Source: Oscillospiraceae bacterium
GTDB taxonomy: Bacteria > Bacillota > Clostridia > Saccharofermentanales > Saccharofermentanaceae
Length of the DNA: 64,000 nt
Assembly: GCA_902787975.1 (NCBI GenBank)
Contig: CADAIP010000017.1
Location: 83,244-147,243 of the forward strand
Reading direction: 5' to 3'
Below the pieces are notes generated by a model. The model made no database searches and had not been told where the DNA came from. It saw nothing but the letters and a program-made list of their open reading frames with translations. Of this stretch, positions 17,801-25,796 are shown one piece after another. The stretch's first letter is position 1, and the number at the start of each line of letters is the position of its first letter. A program made the translations under genes and the position numbers.

Positions 17801-19244
17801 GGATAAGGTAACCATTATTGATGAAGTGACTTTTGAAGACCTGATGCCTGACGAGGAATATACGGTCAAGGGAACCTTGTATAACGTAAAGACGGGAGAA
17901 ATCTACATAGACCCTGACGGAAACTCATATACAAAGGTTGTTAAGTTTACTCCTGATGCATCTAATTCATTTATCACTGACGGTATGGCAAAAGGAAGTG
18001 TCAGTATCGAATTTACAGATGTCCTTGTTCCTTATGAGGAAATTAAGCTTGTGGTATTTGAAACTTTGTATGAAGAACATAACGGCATGCTGATTGCCGC
18101 GCATGAAGACAAAAACGATGAGAACCAGACAGTAATAAGACGTGTGCCTGAGATCGAAACGACAGCAACAGATGCCGGATCAGGAACACATACCTTTGTA
18201 TATGAAGAACACGTAACGATAAATGATCTTGTTACTTATACGAATCTTAATCCGGGCGAAGAGTATTACCTTAAGGGCATATTATACAATGCTGATTCAG
18301 GAGAAATCTTTGAAGATGAAGAAGGGAACGCATATACAGTAACAAAGAATTTCACAGCAGCAGATGAAGACGGTGAAGAAACCATAACATTTAAAGATGT
18401 ATTGGTTCCTCTTACTAAGACATCGATAGTTGTATATGAAGAACTTCATGAAGCATCTACAGGTGCTCTTATCGTCACACATGCAGATATTAGCGATGAA
18501 GAACAGACAGTGAGAAGACCATCTTGCGTTACTTATGCGACCACGTTAAGAGGAGCAAAGTCATTTACCAACGATGAGGTTGTAACTGTTGTTGACCATG
18601 TAAGTTATGAGAATCTTGAAGCGGGTGAGACCTACTATGCGAAGGCATCTTTATATACATCTTCAGGTGAAGCGGTAATCAGCAAAGGTACAGAAGTAAC
18701 TGCCGTTCAGGAATTTGTTCCGGATGCTGATTCCGGAATGGTTGAAGTGCCGATCGAGTTTGATCCTGTAACTCTTAAGGAGGGAGAAAGAGTCGTAGTA
18801 GTAGAGAACATCTATGATAAATCTACAACAGAAGAGATAAAAATAGGAGTTCAGACAGAGGATATCCATATCCTCGCACATGAAGATCTGGATAATCTGG
18901 ATCAGAGTCTTCATGTTACTGTGGTTCCACAGGTAACGGAAACTCCTAAGCCATCTGTAACACCACAAATTACAGAACCACCGCAGATATCAGTAACTCC
19001 TCAAATTACAGAGACACCACAGATATCGATAACACCTCAGATTACTGAGACTCCGCAGATTGCGGTTGTTCCACCGATCCAGGATACTCCCGGTAAAGAT
19101 ACGCCTAATACGGATATCCCTCAACTTGGAGATATACCTGAAAACGAGTTGGTTATAAGTTTGGGAGTATCGTTAGTTGTTGCTGGTGTTGTGTCAATGG
19201 TAATAGCAAATGAGATAAGAAAAAACAGAATAAGAAAAAGTTAA
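14892..19244 (+). CDS. Subtilisin-like/thioester-like/VaFE multidomain surface protein
   Basis: This predicted cell-surface protein is 1450 residues from ATG 14892 (AGAGGT ribosome binding site; an upstream in-frame TTG lies beside a terminator). A signal peptide covers about 1-29. A subtilisin-like (S8) domain follows with Asp174 (VIDTG), His197 (NGHGT) and Ser326 (STSEAAA). Then comes a thioester-domain-like region with Cys429 (ALYCIQ) but His504 where Gln is expected (VTHYAMDW). Several SpaA-like beta domains come next, then three VaFE ester-bond-type repeats (Thr in TTATD, Gln in ENQTV). The end has Pro-rich repeats, a possible sorting motif IPQLGD, a hydrophobic helix and a basic tail. 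It is probably a stalk-like adhesin with protease activity or self-processing. Confidence 0.8.
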   Translation: MVRKKQLIACMVASVLTVSSMHGSLMVLADEFTPETEPPSDEQAVITEGEPCMNNEPEETGVSVIEETSTNIVYAEDSDEYYRTVSELPESERIIVDTSDDLEGVNASSGVYYDGTYILCFDSHDSLSDAVDSLCDDGYEYDVDGTFGICGRWDTPVKHAEINPDASVRVAVIDTGSEIANEKYSVIGDDPNDYNGHGTLVSSYILDETTDAYIISIKAIGDNGQGYMTDVYAAVQMAEEMNADYILMAISVRDSGDYGLFRSLVESANSTVVASAGNNGADAADYLPAGIPRVITVGAVDEDGILNGNSNYGDTVDFYAVAESTSEAAAKALGMFISGREVELATSYIEPDPDNKFNLVFRAVDDEVLFGTDSSIAGENIYVYHKDDHIDTVNMIANAGYWSRCFYYADDEPEGDKYQQSYYNKALYCIQDSRPSPDNVEYQAYSYLSGIDSDSRKYQMIQAAGAFGPGGALYEYGLAWWKANDPNDEMLLVKDASSMYIVTHYAMDWYYSDETTEWPGNQGFGDLMFRYMDYIYGVRTGTITIPGLTLTDWWCEIYESTWNGSFQDMAHGDVTATPVQITVMKYSADPALVNGNSCYTLAGAKYGLYRAGDDSLIYTFDIEADGSTSVYTLNPLSDGAALYIKEISAGIGYKLDPSSYAVDLSYQVNNVVTLNVWDTPVFSIGSVSLVKQDAGGWNQMNGKDLSGAVFRVEYYDRTDIRNLSDLPVLNTAAPKASVNLVSNKSGADGTITIDINSLAGADQTGFFMNLGALPLGTYKITEVSAPSGYFTEDKPLIIYIADGGGNALTGYVYDSSVYRMASGSMIVMNEQAKTGFYSPVKSATGNSSLINGVHSLNGTKYGIYYKDNDVLVCTVTFNEEGNVSDVEYNSVVKPSKVWKAGDKEIELAEGNYYAKELKSGRWFFVDRSVHEFTVTSNDTTGMNLEDKPYNPKISTTATDIDTGDHYMSYKDKVTIIDEVTFEDLMPDEEYTVKGTLYNVKTGEIYIDPDGNSYTKVVKFTPDASNSFITDGMAKGSVSIEFTDVLVPYEEIKLVVFETLYEEHNGMLIAAHEDKNDENQTVIRRVPEIETTATDAGSGTHTFVYEEHVTINDLVTYTNLNPGEEYYLKGILYNADSGEIFEDEEGNAYTVTKNFTAADEDGEETITFKDVLVPLTKTSIVVYEELHEASTGALIVTHADISDEEQTVRRPSCVTYATTLRGAKSFTNDEVVTVVDHVSYENLEAGETYYAKASLYTSSGEAVISKGTEVTAVQEFVPDADSGMVEVPIEFDPVTLKEGERVVVVENIYDKSTTEEIKIGVQTEDIHILAHEDLDNLDQSLHVTVVPQVTETPKPSVTPQITEPPQISVTPQITETPQISITPQITETPQIAVVPPIQDTPGKDTPNTDIPQLGDIPENELVISLGVSLVVAGVVSMVIANEIRKNRIRKS
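18957..19064 (+). repeat. Three 36-nt tandem repeats coding a Pro-rich stalk
   Basis: Three in-frame 36-nt units encode VTPQITEPPQIS and variants. They make a rigid spacer before the C-terminal membrane anchor. Synonymous changes between units suggest an old duplication. Confidence 0.85.
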
Positions 19245-19278
19245 ATAAAAAAGGGTGAGCGGCATCTGCCGTTCACCC
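19245..19278 (-). terminator. Minus-strand terminator of the aminotransferase gene
   Basis: A 10-bp stem (19253-19262 with 19269-19278, one G-T pair) with its T-rich run on the minus strand (A-rich 19245-19252 on plus). It serves the convergent minus-strand gene and lies 9 nt from the end of the plus-strand surface-protein gene. Confidence 0.8.
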
Positions 19279-19304
19279 TGAATAATCAGTAACTGAATAA
19301 GAGA

Positions 19305-20495
19305 TCACTGCTCTTTTCTGTGACTAATGCCGAGTTCTTCGGCGACAGCATAGAATGCCTTTCTGGAATTTCTGATGGATACTTCAGAAACGCAGAAAGC
19401 AAGACGGCAGTAACCGGGACGTGCAAAGCTTGAACCCTTAACGAGAAGGAGATTGTGTTTAGCGCAGATTGCTGCGAACTCACCGTCTTCAAGTCCCTTA
19501 GGAGTATTCATGAAGATGTAGAGGGCGCCGTTGGGCTTAACTGCATCAAAGCCTGCATCTACGATGTTTGCATAGAGAAGATTTCTTCTGTTCTCGTAGT
19601 TTGCCACGTCGACCTTGGCGTAGATGGACTTCTCGATTACCTTCTGCCAGATGGCAGGAGCGTTAACGCTTCCGAGTGTTCTGTTGGAGAGCACGATGGC
19701 GCCTGTAAGTTCAGCATAGTCAGCGCACTTAGGAGATACGAGAGTATAACCGATTCTCTCGCCGGGGAGTGAGAGTGACTTACTCCAAGAGAAGCAGATG
19801 ATGAGATTATCGATATACTTGAGTGCGCAGGGAACTGCAGCTCCGTCGTATGCGAGATCGATGTAAGGCTCGTCACTGATTACATAGATCGTGTGATCCT
19901 GCTTTTTGAGCATATCGTTAAGTTCAGTGAGGAGCTCTGCCGGATATACGACACCCGACGGATTGTTAGGGGAGTTAACGATGATCGCCTTTGTCTTAGA
20001 AGTAATAGCTTTCTCAATGTCAGCAATTACAGGCATGAACTTGTCGTCTGTCTGAACGATGACTACTTTACCGCCGTGGTTTGCAACATATCCGTTATAT
20101 TCCATGAAGTAGGGAGCAAGAAGGATGACCTCATCCTCAGGATCGAGGAGAGAATGGAGAACGTCGTTCATGGCGGATGCAGCACCGACAGTCATGCAGA
20201 CTGCATCGGCACCGATCTCAAGTCCTGATTCCTTGCCGCGTTTTTCTGCTACGATCTGTCTTGTTGAAGGATAGCCTGCGTTGGGCATATAACCGTGCAT
20301 GCCGGGAGTAGGATTATTGGCAAGATCCTTAAGAGCATCAAAGACTTCCTTCGGGGGCTCCAGGTCAGGATTGCCGATAGAGAAGTCGTATACATTTTCA
20401 GCTCCGTAGATAGCCTTAAGTCTTCCGCCTTCTTCGAACATCTTGCGGATCTCAGAGCCGCCCTTAAGGGATTCGATCATTTTCTTGGAAATCAT
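19305..20495 (-). CDS. PLP-dependent class I/II aminotransferase (AspB-like)
   Basis: This 396-residue fold-type I aminotransferase has the PLP-binding lysine in SWSKSLSLPGERIGY, the cofactor-contacting NSPNNPSG and SDEPYIDL, and a C-terminal substrate-binding Arg in RPGYCRLAFC. It belongs to the AspB/alanine-aspartate aminotransferase group. The exact amino donor cannot be told from sequence. It stands alone on the minus strand with an AGAGGT ribosome binding site and its own terminator, convergent with the surface-protein gene. Confidence 0.9.
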   Translation of the reverse strand: MISKKMIESLKGGSEIRKMFEEGGRLKAIYGAENVYDFSIGNPDLEPPKEVFDALKDLANNPTPGMHGYMPNAGYPSTRQIVAEKRGKESGLEIGADAVCMTVGAASAMNDVLHSLLDPEDEVILLAPYFMEYNGYVANHGGKVVIVQTDDKFMPVIADIEKAITSKTKAIIVNSPNNPSGVVYPAELLTELNDMLKKQDHTIYVISDEPYIDLAYDGAAVPCALKYIDNLIICFSWSKSLSLPGERIGYTLVSPKCADYAELTGAIVLSNRTLGSVNAPAIWQKVIEKSIYAKVDVANYENRRNLLYANIVDAGFDAVKPNGALYIFMNTPKGLEDGEFAAICAKHNLLLVKGSSFARPGYCRLAFCVSEVSIRNSRKAFYAVAEELGISHRKEQ

Positions 20496-20573
20496 AGAAG
20501 TACCTCTAATTCTAAAAATTATAGGAATAAATATAGCACAAATATCTGATAAGAGTGAAAGAAGAATAAGAGA

Positions 20574-22235
20574 TCAGATCTCTTCGGGGTGCTTTCTGTT
20601 TATCTCTATGTCGTAATAGGGATTCTGAAGTCTGTTGACGAAGAATCTTTCAGACAAAGGCTTATCGTAGTAGAAAGACTGGAAGAGGTTGCAGCCGCAC
20701 ATCATGAGATCATCGGCCTGCTTTTGTGACTCAACACCTTCGCAGATTACTTTATAGCCAAGGATATTGGCAAGGTTGATCATGTCTTTTGTGATGATAC
20801 GGCCCTTCGGATCTTCAGGGTCGAATCTGTCAGCTCCGATCTTAACGTAGCTTGCATCCATGTCATGGAGAAGGGTAAGGGTAGACTGGCCCGTACTGAA
20901 TTTATCAAGCGTAACGAGGATTCCCGCTTCGCTCAGAGTGTGGCTAACATTATTTAAAACAGGCATTCTCTGTGTGAAATCAGGCTCTGAGAATTCGATG
21001 CCTATGAGCTTATGGTCAATACCGTATCTGTCTACGACTTCAAGAATGTTATCTGCGATAGCCGCATTGAAGAGGTGACGGCCGGAGAAGTTGACTGTGA
21101 TCGGTACGGTCTGGATGCCCTGTTCCTGCCATGACTTGATGTTCTTGCATACATTCTCAAGAACATAGAAGTCAATCTTAGTAACGATACCTGAGTCGGT
21201 AGCAAGAGTGATGAACTCCTGGGGAGACATGATCTTTCCGTCCAGAGGCCATCTTGCCAATGCTTCAGCAGCATGAAGGCAGGGCTTGTCTTCAAAGCTT
21301 AATACAGGCTGGTAATAAATGAGGAACTTATTCTCATTTAACGCCCTGGTCAGTGTCTCTGTGTTGTTATGGTTGGATTCGTTGATTTCTTCTGAGTAGT
21401 AGACGATATCAACGTTATTCTTCTTTGAATAGCTGAATGCCTGTGAGCATTCGCCCATGACGTGATTGCCGAAGCGGTGGCTGGGGCGGATCGTTGTAAT
21501 GCCGGCCCTGCAGCTGAAGATGTGCTCGAACCTGTCACCGCCGTATGTAAGGGAGACGGGAACGGATGCGATGAATCTCTCAAGCTCTGTAAGTCTTGAA
21601 GTGTAGAGGACAACAACGAAGTTATCGCCGCCAAGGTGAACCGCAAATTCACCTCTGTCGTAATCGGGGAAAGAATTGAGCTTTGCGCCGAACAGCTTTA
21701 TGGCAGAACCTGCGATGTCGGAACCGAAATATCTGTTGATCTGGTTAACGTGTTTTATGTTGATGAATGCAACGGAGTATTTGGTTGCGACACCTGTAGC
21801 AAACATCTCATCGAATCTGTTGAAGAGGTAATTCTCGTTATACATGCCGAACTCAACATCGTTGTTATAGATGAATGAATACTGTGTGCTGAGACGGTTT
21901 ACGGCAATCTTGTTGGCTACGCAGTCTTTGAAGATGCACTTGAATTCTTCCTGTTCGACTGTGAACTGGGGAGGAAACTGTGTATAAGTGAATCTTACGA
22001 TCGTGATAACGGAATCAGAGTTGCCTAAAGTAACTTCGAAATATTCCTGGCCTACATTATCGGCAAGGTAATCCACGTTCTTGCTGGTTGGTTTACCGCC
22101 GACGTACTGAGTATCTTCGATCTTCGCTATTGAAAGATAATCAGCATACTTTGAAAACTTCTCGTTGAATTTGCAGTCGACGCATTCATTGAGTGTCTCG
22201 AAAAATGTCTTTATGTCTGGAGTGCCGGCGATCAT
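20574..22235 (-). CDS. Degenerate GGDEF-EAL domain protein
   Basis: This 553-residue cytosolic protein has an N-terminal region of about 150 residues without a recognised fold, a GGDEF domain whose signature has become GGDNF, and a C-terminal EAL domain. In EAL the motif AEALARW, NFSG, IEFSEPD, KIGADRF and EGVES are kept, but the key DDFGTG loop reads DKFSTG, losing an aspartate that binds metal. It is more likely a cyclic-di-GMP receptor or inactive regulator than an active cyclase or phosphodiesterase, which is an inference. No membrane segment is evident. It is divergent from yraN. Confidence 0.88.
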   Translation of the reverse strand: MIAGTPDIKTFFETLNECVDCKFNEKFSKYADYLSIAKIEDTQYVGGKPTSKNVDYLADNVGQEYFEVTLGNSDSVITIVRFTYTQFPPQFTVEQEEFKCIFKDCVANKIAVNRLSTQYSFIYNNDVEFGMYNENYLFNRFDEMFATGVATKYSVAFINIKHVNQINRYFGSDIAGSAIKLFGAKLNSFPDYDRGEFAVHLGGDNFVVVLYTSRLTELERFIASVPVSLTYGGDRFEHIFSCRAGITTIRPSHRFGNHVMGECSQAFSYSKKNNVDIVYYSEEINESNHNNTETLTRALNENKFLIYYQPVLSFEDKPCLHAAEALARWPLDGKIMSPQEFITLATDSGIVTKIDFYVLENVCKNIKSWQEQGIQTVPITVNFSGRHLFNAAIADNILEVVDRYGIDHKLIGIEFSEPDFTQRMPVLNNVSHTLSEAGILVTLDKFSTGQSTLTLLHDMDASYVKIGADRFDPEDPKGRIITKDMINLANILGYKVICEGVESQKQADDLMMCGCNLFQSFYYDKPLSERFFVNRLQNPYYDIEINRKHPEEI

Positions 22236-22266
22236 AGATTATCCCTTAATCAGTTACTGTGATTAA

Positions 22267-22295
22267 ATTTTATTCTACTAAATCGCGCATTACAA
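22267..22295 (-). promoter_or_regulatory. Promoter of the GGDEF-EAL gene (minus strand)
   Basis: On the minus strand, TTGTAA (22295-22290), 17 bp, TAAAAT (22272-22267). Initiation near 22260 gives a leader of about 25 nt that contains an AAGGGA site. Confidence 0.55.
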
Positions 22296-22336
22296 CAAAA
22301 AATACAATTATCAAAAATTTATAAGGAATCAAGAGC

Positions 22337-22711
22337 ATGAAAAATAAGGACAAAACATTCAGACAGTATGTCGGTACGAAGGGGGAGGATGCCGCAGCAG
22401 GACTCCTTAGGGATAAAGGATATAACATTTTAAGACGCAATTATTCGGTACATAACGTGGGCGAGATAGATATAATCGCTGAAAAAGACAGTGATATACA
22501 CATATTTGAAGTCAGAACCAGACGTAATCTCGGAAGTTTCCCTGACTCTGCTGAATCCGTAATGCAGAAAAAACGGAACAGGGTTATGAGGACGGCCGAG
22601 AGATTTGTTAACGAGAATGATCTGTTCGACCGGAATATTGTTTTTGAGGTTATAAGGGTCACCCACGATGCGCAAGGTAATATACTCAGGATTGATTTTG
22701 TCCCTTTTTGA
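22337..22711 (+). CDS. yraN: UPF0102 (YraN) family endonuclease-like protein
   Basis: This 124-residue protein has the YraN fold, a small restriction-endonuclease-like domain. The opening FRQYVGTKGEDAAAGLLRDKG, the core GEIDIIA with its acidic residue, and FEVRTRR (usually VEVKTR) are all visible. YraN is widespread but its function is uncertain; a role in DNA processing is suggested by the fold. It usually neighbours rnhB, which is absent here. The start is behind a weak AAGGAA site. Confidence 0.9.
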   Translation: MKNKDKTFRQYVGTKGEDAAAGLLRDKGYNILRRNYSVHNVGEIDIIAEKDSDIHIFEVRTRRNLGSFPDSAESVMQKKRNRVMRTAERFVNENDLFDRNIVFEVIRVTHDAQGNILRIDFVPF

Positions 22712-22784
22712 TGTGCAAAGTGCCGAATTTGATACAAAATGCATTTTTGACGATTAGAAATGCCATTTTGACAAGTTTTATTTA

Positions 22785-22812
22785 TTGCTTTAATTAAGCA
22801 ATAGACTATAAT
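22785..22812 (+). promoter_or_regulatory. Promoter with palindromic -35 region
   Basis: TTGCTT (22785-22790), 16 bp, perfect TATAAT (22807-22812). An inverted repeat TTGCTT-TAATT-AAGCAA (22785-22801) overlaps the -35 box and could be an operator. It drives the aminotransferase-purB pair with a leader of about 77 nt. Confidence 0.65.
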
Positions 22813-22896
22813 TGGTGAGGTTTTGGGAAAGAACCACTACATCAAAAATGCAAGATTCAATTTGCAAAATTTCATTTTAAGGAAGGTTGGCCGATC

Positions 22897-24183
22897 ATGA
22901 AGGGTTACCGCGACATGACAAGAGAAGAACTCTTGGCGCAAAGACAAGAACTTAACGAACGCTATGAGAATTACAAGTCACTTAATCTCACTCTCGACAT
23001 GACACGCGGAAAGCCGTCTCCTATTCAGCTGGACCTTTCCAACGATATTTATGACGTTCTTAACGGTGATTTCAAGACCGCTAAGGGTCAGGATACAAGA
23101 AACTACGGTATCGCTGAAGGTATCGAAGAGATCAGGGCTGTGTTCGGCGAGATCTTAGGTACTGATAAAGACAATATCTTCATGGGTAATTCTTCATCTC
23201 TTAACCAGATGTACGATGCGATCATGCGTGCAATGGTATTCGGTGAAGTCGATTCACCCAAGCCCTGGGCTCAGGTAGAAGGCAGAAAGTGGCTTTGCCC
23301 GACACCCGGTTACGACAGACACTTCAGAGTTACAGAGACATTCGGCTTTGAGCTCATTCCCGTTCCGATCACTGAAGACGGTCCTGTTATGGACATTGTT
23401 GAAGAGCTCGTTAAGGATGAGAAGGTAAAGGGTATCTGGTGTGTTCCTTGCTACAGCAATCCTGACGGAATCGTATATTCCGCAGAGGTTTGTGACAGAC
23501 TTGCCAGAATGGAGACAGCAGCTTCCGATTTCAGGATCTTCTGGGATAACGCTTATGTAGTACATCACCTTTCTGAGGACAGAAACGAGTGGGGTAAGCT
23601 TCCTGACATGCTTTCACTTTGCGAGTCTTACGGACACGCAAACAGAGTTTATGAGTTTGCATCTTCTTCCAAGATTACTTTTGCAGGTGGCGGTATTTCC
23701 TGCTTCGCATGCAACAAGGACAACATGACATATGCAAAGAAGTATCTCAATGCACAGACAATCTGCACCAACAAGGTTAACCAGCTCGCTCATGCAAGAT
23801 ATCTTCCCAATGCTGAGGCTGTATACCAGCACATGATGAAGCATGCCGCTATCCTTCGTCCGAAGTTCGAAGAATGCCAGAAAGTTCTTAACGAAGAACT
23901 CGGATTTGACGATCTCTGGCACTGGACAAACCCCAAGGGCGGTTACTTCGTAAGCTTCTATGCTTTGCCCGGAACGGCTACAAAGGTCGTTTCAATGTGC
24001 AAGGAGGCAGGCGTTGCCCTTACTCCAGCTGGCGCAAGCTATCCTTACGGCAAGGATCCCCAGGATTCAAACATCAGACTCGCTCCTTCGTTCCCCGTGA
24101 TCGAAGATATCGAGAAAGCCGTCAGAATCCTTGCAATCTGTGCTAAAATCACAGCAGTGGATAAATTGTTGGAGGATCTTTAA
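22897..24183 (+). CDS. Aspartate aminotransferase, MocR-like subgroup
   Basis: This 428-residue PLP enzyme belongs to the aspartate aminotransferase subgroup related to MocR C-terminal domains (PF12897 type). The opening DMTREELLAQRQELNERYENYKS region, LDMTRGKPSP, GNSSSLNQMYD and the PLP lysine in SSSKITFAGGG are family-typical. It most likely transaminates aspartate with 2-oxoglutarate. It has a good AAGGAAGG site and precedes purB by 2 nt; aspartate is a substrate for the step before adenylosuccinate lyase, which gives the pairing some metabolic sense. Confidence 0.9.
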   Translation: MKGYRDMTREELLAQRQELNERYENYKSLNLTLDMTRGKPSPIQLDLSNDIYDVLNGDFKTAKGQDTRNYGIAEGIEEIRAVFGEILGTDKDNIFMGNSSSLNQMYDAIMRAMVFGEVDSPKPWAQVEGRKWLCPTPGYDRHFRVTETFGFELIPVPITEDGPVMDIVEELVKDEKVKGIWCVPCYSNPDGIVYSAEVCDRLARMETAASDFRIFWDNAYVVHHLSEDRNEWGKLPDMLSLCESYGHANRVYEFASSSKITFAGGGISCFACNKDNMTYAKKYLNAQTICTNKVNQLAHARYLPNAEAVYQHMMKHAAILRPKFEECQKVLNEELGFDDLWHWTNPKGGYFVSFYALPGTATKVVSMCKEAGVALTPAGASYPYGKDPQDSNIRLAPSFPVIEDIEKAVRILAICAKITAVDKLLEDL

Positions 24184-24185
24184 TA

Positions 24186-25628
24186 ATGAGCAAAGATACA
24201 TACGAGAGCCCGTTAAACTCCCGCTACGCAAGTAAGGAGATGCAGTACATTTTCTCGCCTGATAAGAAGTTCCGTACATGGAGACTTCTTTGGATCGCTC
24301 TTGCAGAGGCTGAGAAGGAGTTAGGTCTTAACATCACTGATGAGCAGATCGCAGATCTTAAGGCTCATAAGGATGATATTGATTATGAAGATGCAGCTGC
24401 GGAAGAGAAAATCCGCCGTCACGACGTAATGGCTCATGTTCATTCATATGGTAAGCAGGTTAAGGGTTCCGGTGCTGATGCCATTATCCACCTTGGTGCT
24501 ACATCCTGCTACGTAGGCGACAATACTGACATCATCATCATGAGAGAAGCTTTGGAGCTCATCAAGAAGAGACTCGTTGTAGTTATCGCAAAGCTTGCTG
24601 ATTTTGCTGATGAATACAAGGCTATGCCTACATTGGGCTTTACTCATTTCCAGCCTGCACAGCTCGTAACGGTTGGTAAGAGAGCAACGCTCTGGCTCCA
24701 GGATCTCGTATTTGACCTTGAGACAGTAGAGAATGCCATCGCTTCATTGAAGCTCCTCGGCTGCAAGGGTACTACAGGTACACAGGCTTCCTTCTACGAT
24801 CTCTTCGACGGTGATCACGCTAAGTGCGTAGAGCTCGACAAGAAGATTTGTCAGAAGATGGGTTTCGAGCAGTCTTACTATGTATCAGGCCAGACATATT
24901 CCAGAAAGATCGATTACACAGTTCTTTCCGCTCTTGCTGCCATCGCTCAGAGTGCTCACAAGTTCTCTAACGATATCAGACTTCTCCAGCACTTGAAGGA
25001 GATCGAAGAGCCTTTTGAGAAGAACCAGATCGGATCTTCTGCCATGGCTTATAAGAGAAACCCGATGAGATCCGAGAGAATCGCATCTCTTTCAAGATAT
25101 GTGATCGCTGACGTTCTTAATCCTGCAATGACATCTTCAGAGCAGTGGTTCGAGAGAACATTGGATGACTCTGCAAACAAGAGAATCTCAGTTCCTGAGG
25201 CTTTCCTTGCAGTTGATGCCATCCTCGGTATCTATACAAACGTAGTTTCCGGTCTTGTTGTTTATCCCAAGATGATCGAAAAGCACATCCTTGATGAACT
25301 CCCGTTCATGATGACAGAGAACATCATGATGGAAGCTACAAAGAAGGGCGGCAACCGTCAGGAGCTCCACGAGGAGATCCGTCAGCTTTCAATGCAGGCT
25401 GGTTCCGTTGTAAAGAACGAAGGCATGCCCAATGATCTTCTTGAGAGGATCGCAGCTGATCCCAAGTTCGGCATGACCATGGATGAACTCATCAAGCTCA
25501 GAGATCCTAAGCTCTATATCGGACGCTGTCCCGAGCAGGTAGATGCATTCCTTACAGAGTGTGTCAGACCTTTGATCGAAGCTCATAAGGATGATCTTGC
25601 GGTAAGCGAAGTAGAACTCAAAGTATAA
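24186..25628 (+). CDS. purB: Adenylosuccinate lyase
   Basis: This enzyme splits adenylosuccinate and SAICAR, releasing fumarate, in purine synthesis. The 480 residues include the fumarase/aspartase superfamily signature GSSAMAYKRNP and upstream GATSCYVGDN, TFTHFQPAQ-like (LGFTHFQPAQ) and GTTGTQASF. The length matches the longer, eukaryote-like form common in Clostridia. It is co-transcribed with the aminotransferase and ends at a strong terminator. No other pur gene is nearby. Confidence 0.96.
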   Translation: MSKDTYESPLNSRYASKEMQYIFSPDKKFRTWRLLWIALAEAEKELGLNITDEQIADLKAHKDDIDYEDAAAEEKIRRHDVMAHVHSYGKQVKGSGADAIIHLGATSCYVGDNTDIIIMREALELIKKRLVVVIAKLADFADEYKAMPTLGFTHFQPAQLVTVGKRATLWLQDLVFDLETVENAIASLKLLGCKGTTGTQASFYDLFDGDHAKCVELDKKICQKMGFEQSYYVSGQTYSRKIDYTVLSALAAIAQSAHKFSNDIRLLQHLKEIEEPFEKNQIGSSAMAYKRNPMRSERIASLSRYVIADVLNPAMTSSEQWFERTLDDSANKRISVPEAFLAVDAILGIYTNVVSGLVVYPKMIEKHILDELPFMMTENIMMEATKKGGNRQELHEEIRQLSMQAGSVVKNEGMPNDLLERIAADPKFGMTMDELIKLRDPKLYIGRCPEQVDAFLTECVRPLIEAHKDDLAVSEVELKV

Positions 25629-25656
25629 CAACCATATATCGAACAGATAATTTATT

Positions 25657-25695
25657 AGGCCTTGTGTCAGTTACAGCTGATGCAAGGCCTTTTTC
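25657..25695 (+). terminator. Terminator of purB
   Basis: An 8-bp perfect stem (25657-25664 with 25683-25690), an internal TCAG/CTGA stem and a T-run. Confidence 0.9.
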
Positions 25696-25722
25696 ATATG
25701 CGATGAACATTTGATAATTAAA

Positions 25723-25753
25723 TATAATTATCATATAATTATCATATAATTAT
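25723..25753. repeat. 11-bp direct repeats carrying three -10-like boxes
   Basis: TATAATTATCA occurs at 25723-25733 and 25734-25744, with a partial third copy at 25745-25753. Each begins with TATAAT. The period is about one helical turn, fitting an operator for a ribbon-helix-helix protein such as the BrnA encoded downstream, or stacked -10 boxes. Confidence 0.65.
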
Positions 25754-25769
25754 GAATAAGGAGGCATTC

Positions 25770-25796
25770 ATGACCTTTGAATGGGATGAAATATGA
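25770..25796 (+). pseudogene. Remnant of a brnT toxin gene
   Basis: An 8-codon reading frame, MTFEWDEI, has a strong ribosome binding site (TAAGGAGG) and ends by ATGA overlap with brnA. BrnT toxins typically open with a very similar M-x-FEWD-x-K pattern and are encoded directly before brnA. The simplest reading is an internal deletion that removed the rest of brnT and left its start codon driving a tiny peptide. Confidence 0.6.

Noticed and set aside
25723..25753. CRISPR-like repeats
   Set aside because: The units are 11 bp, contiguous without spacers, and no cas genes are present.
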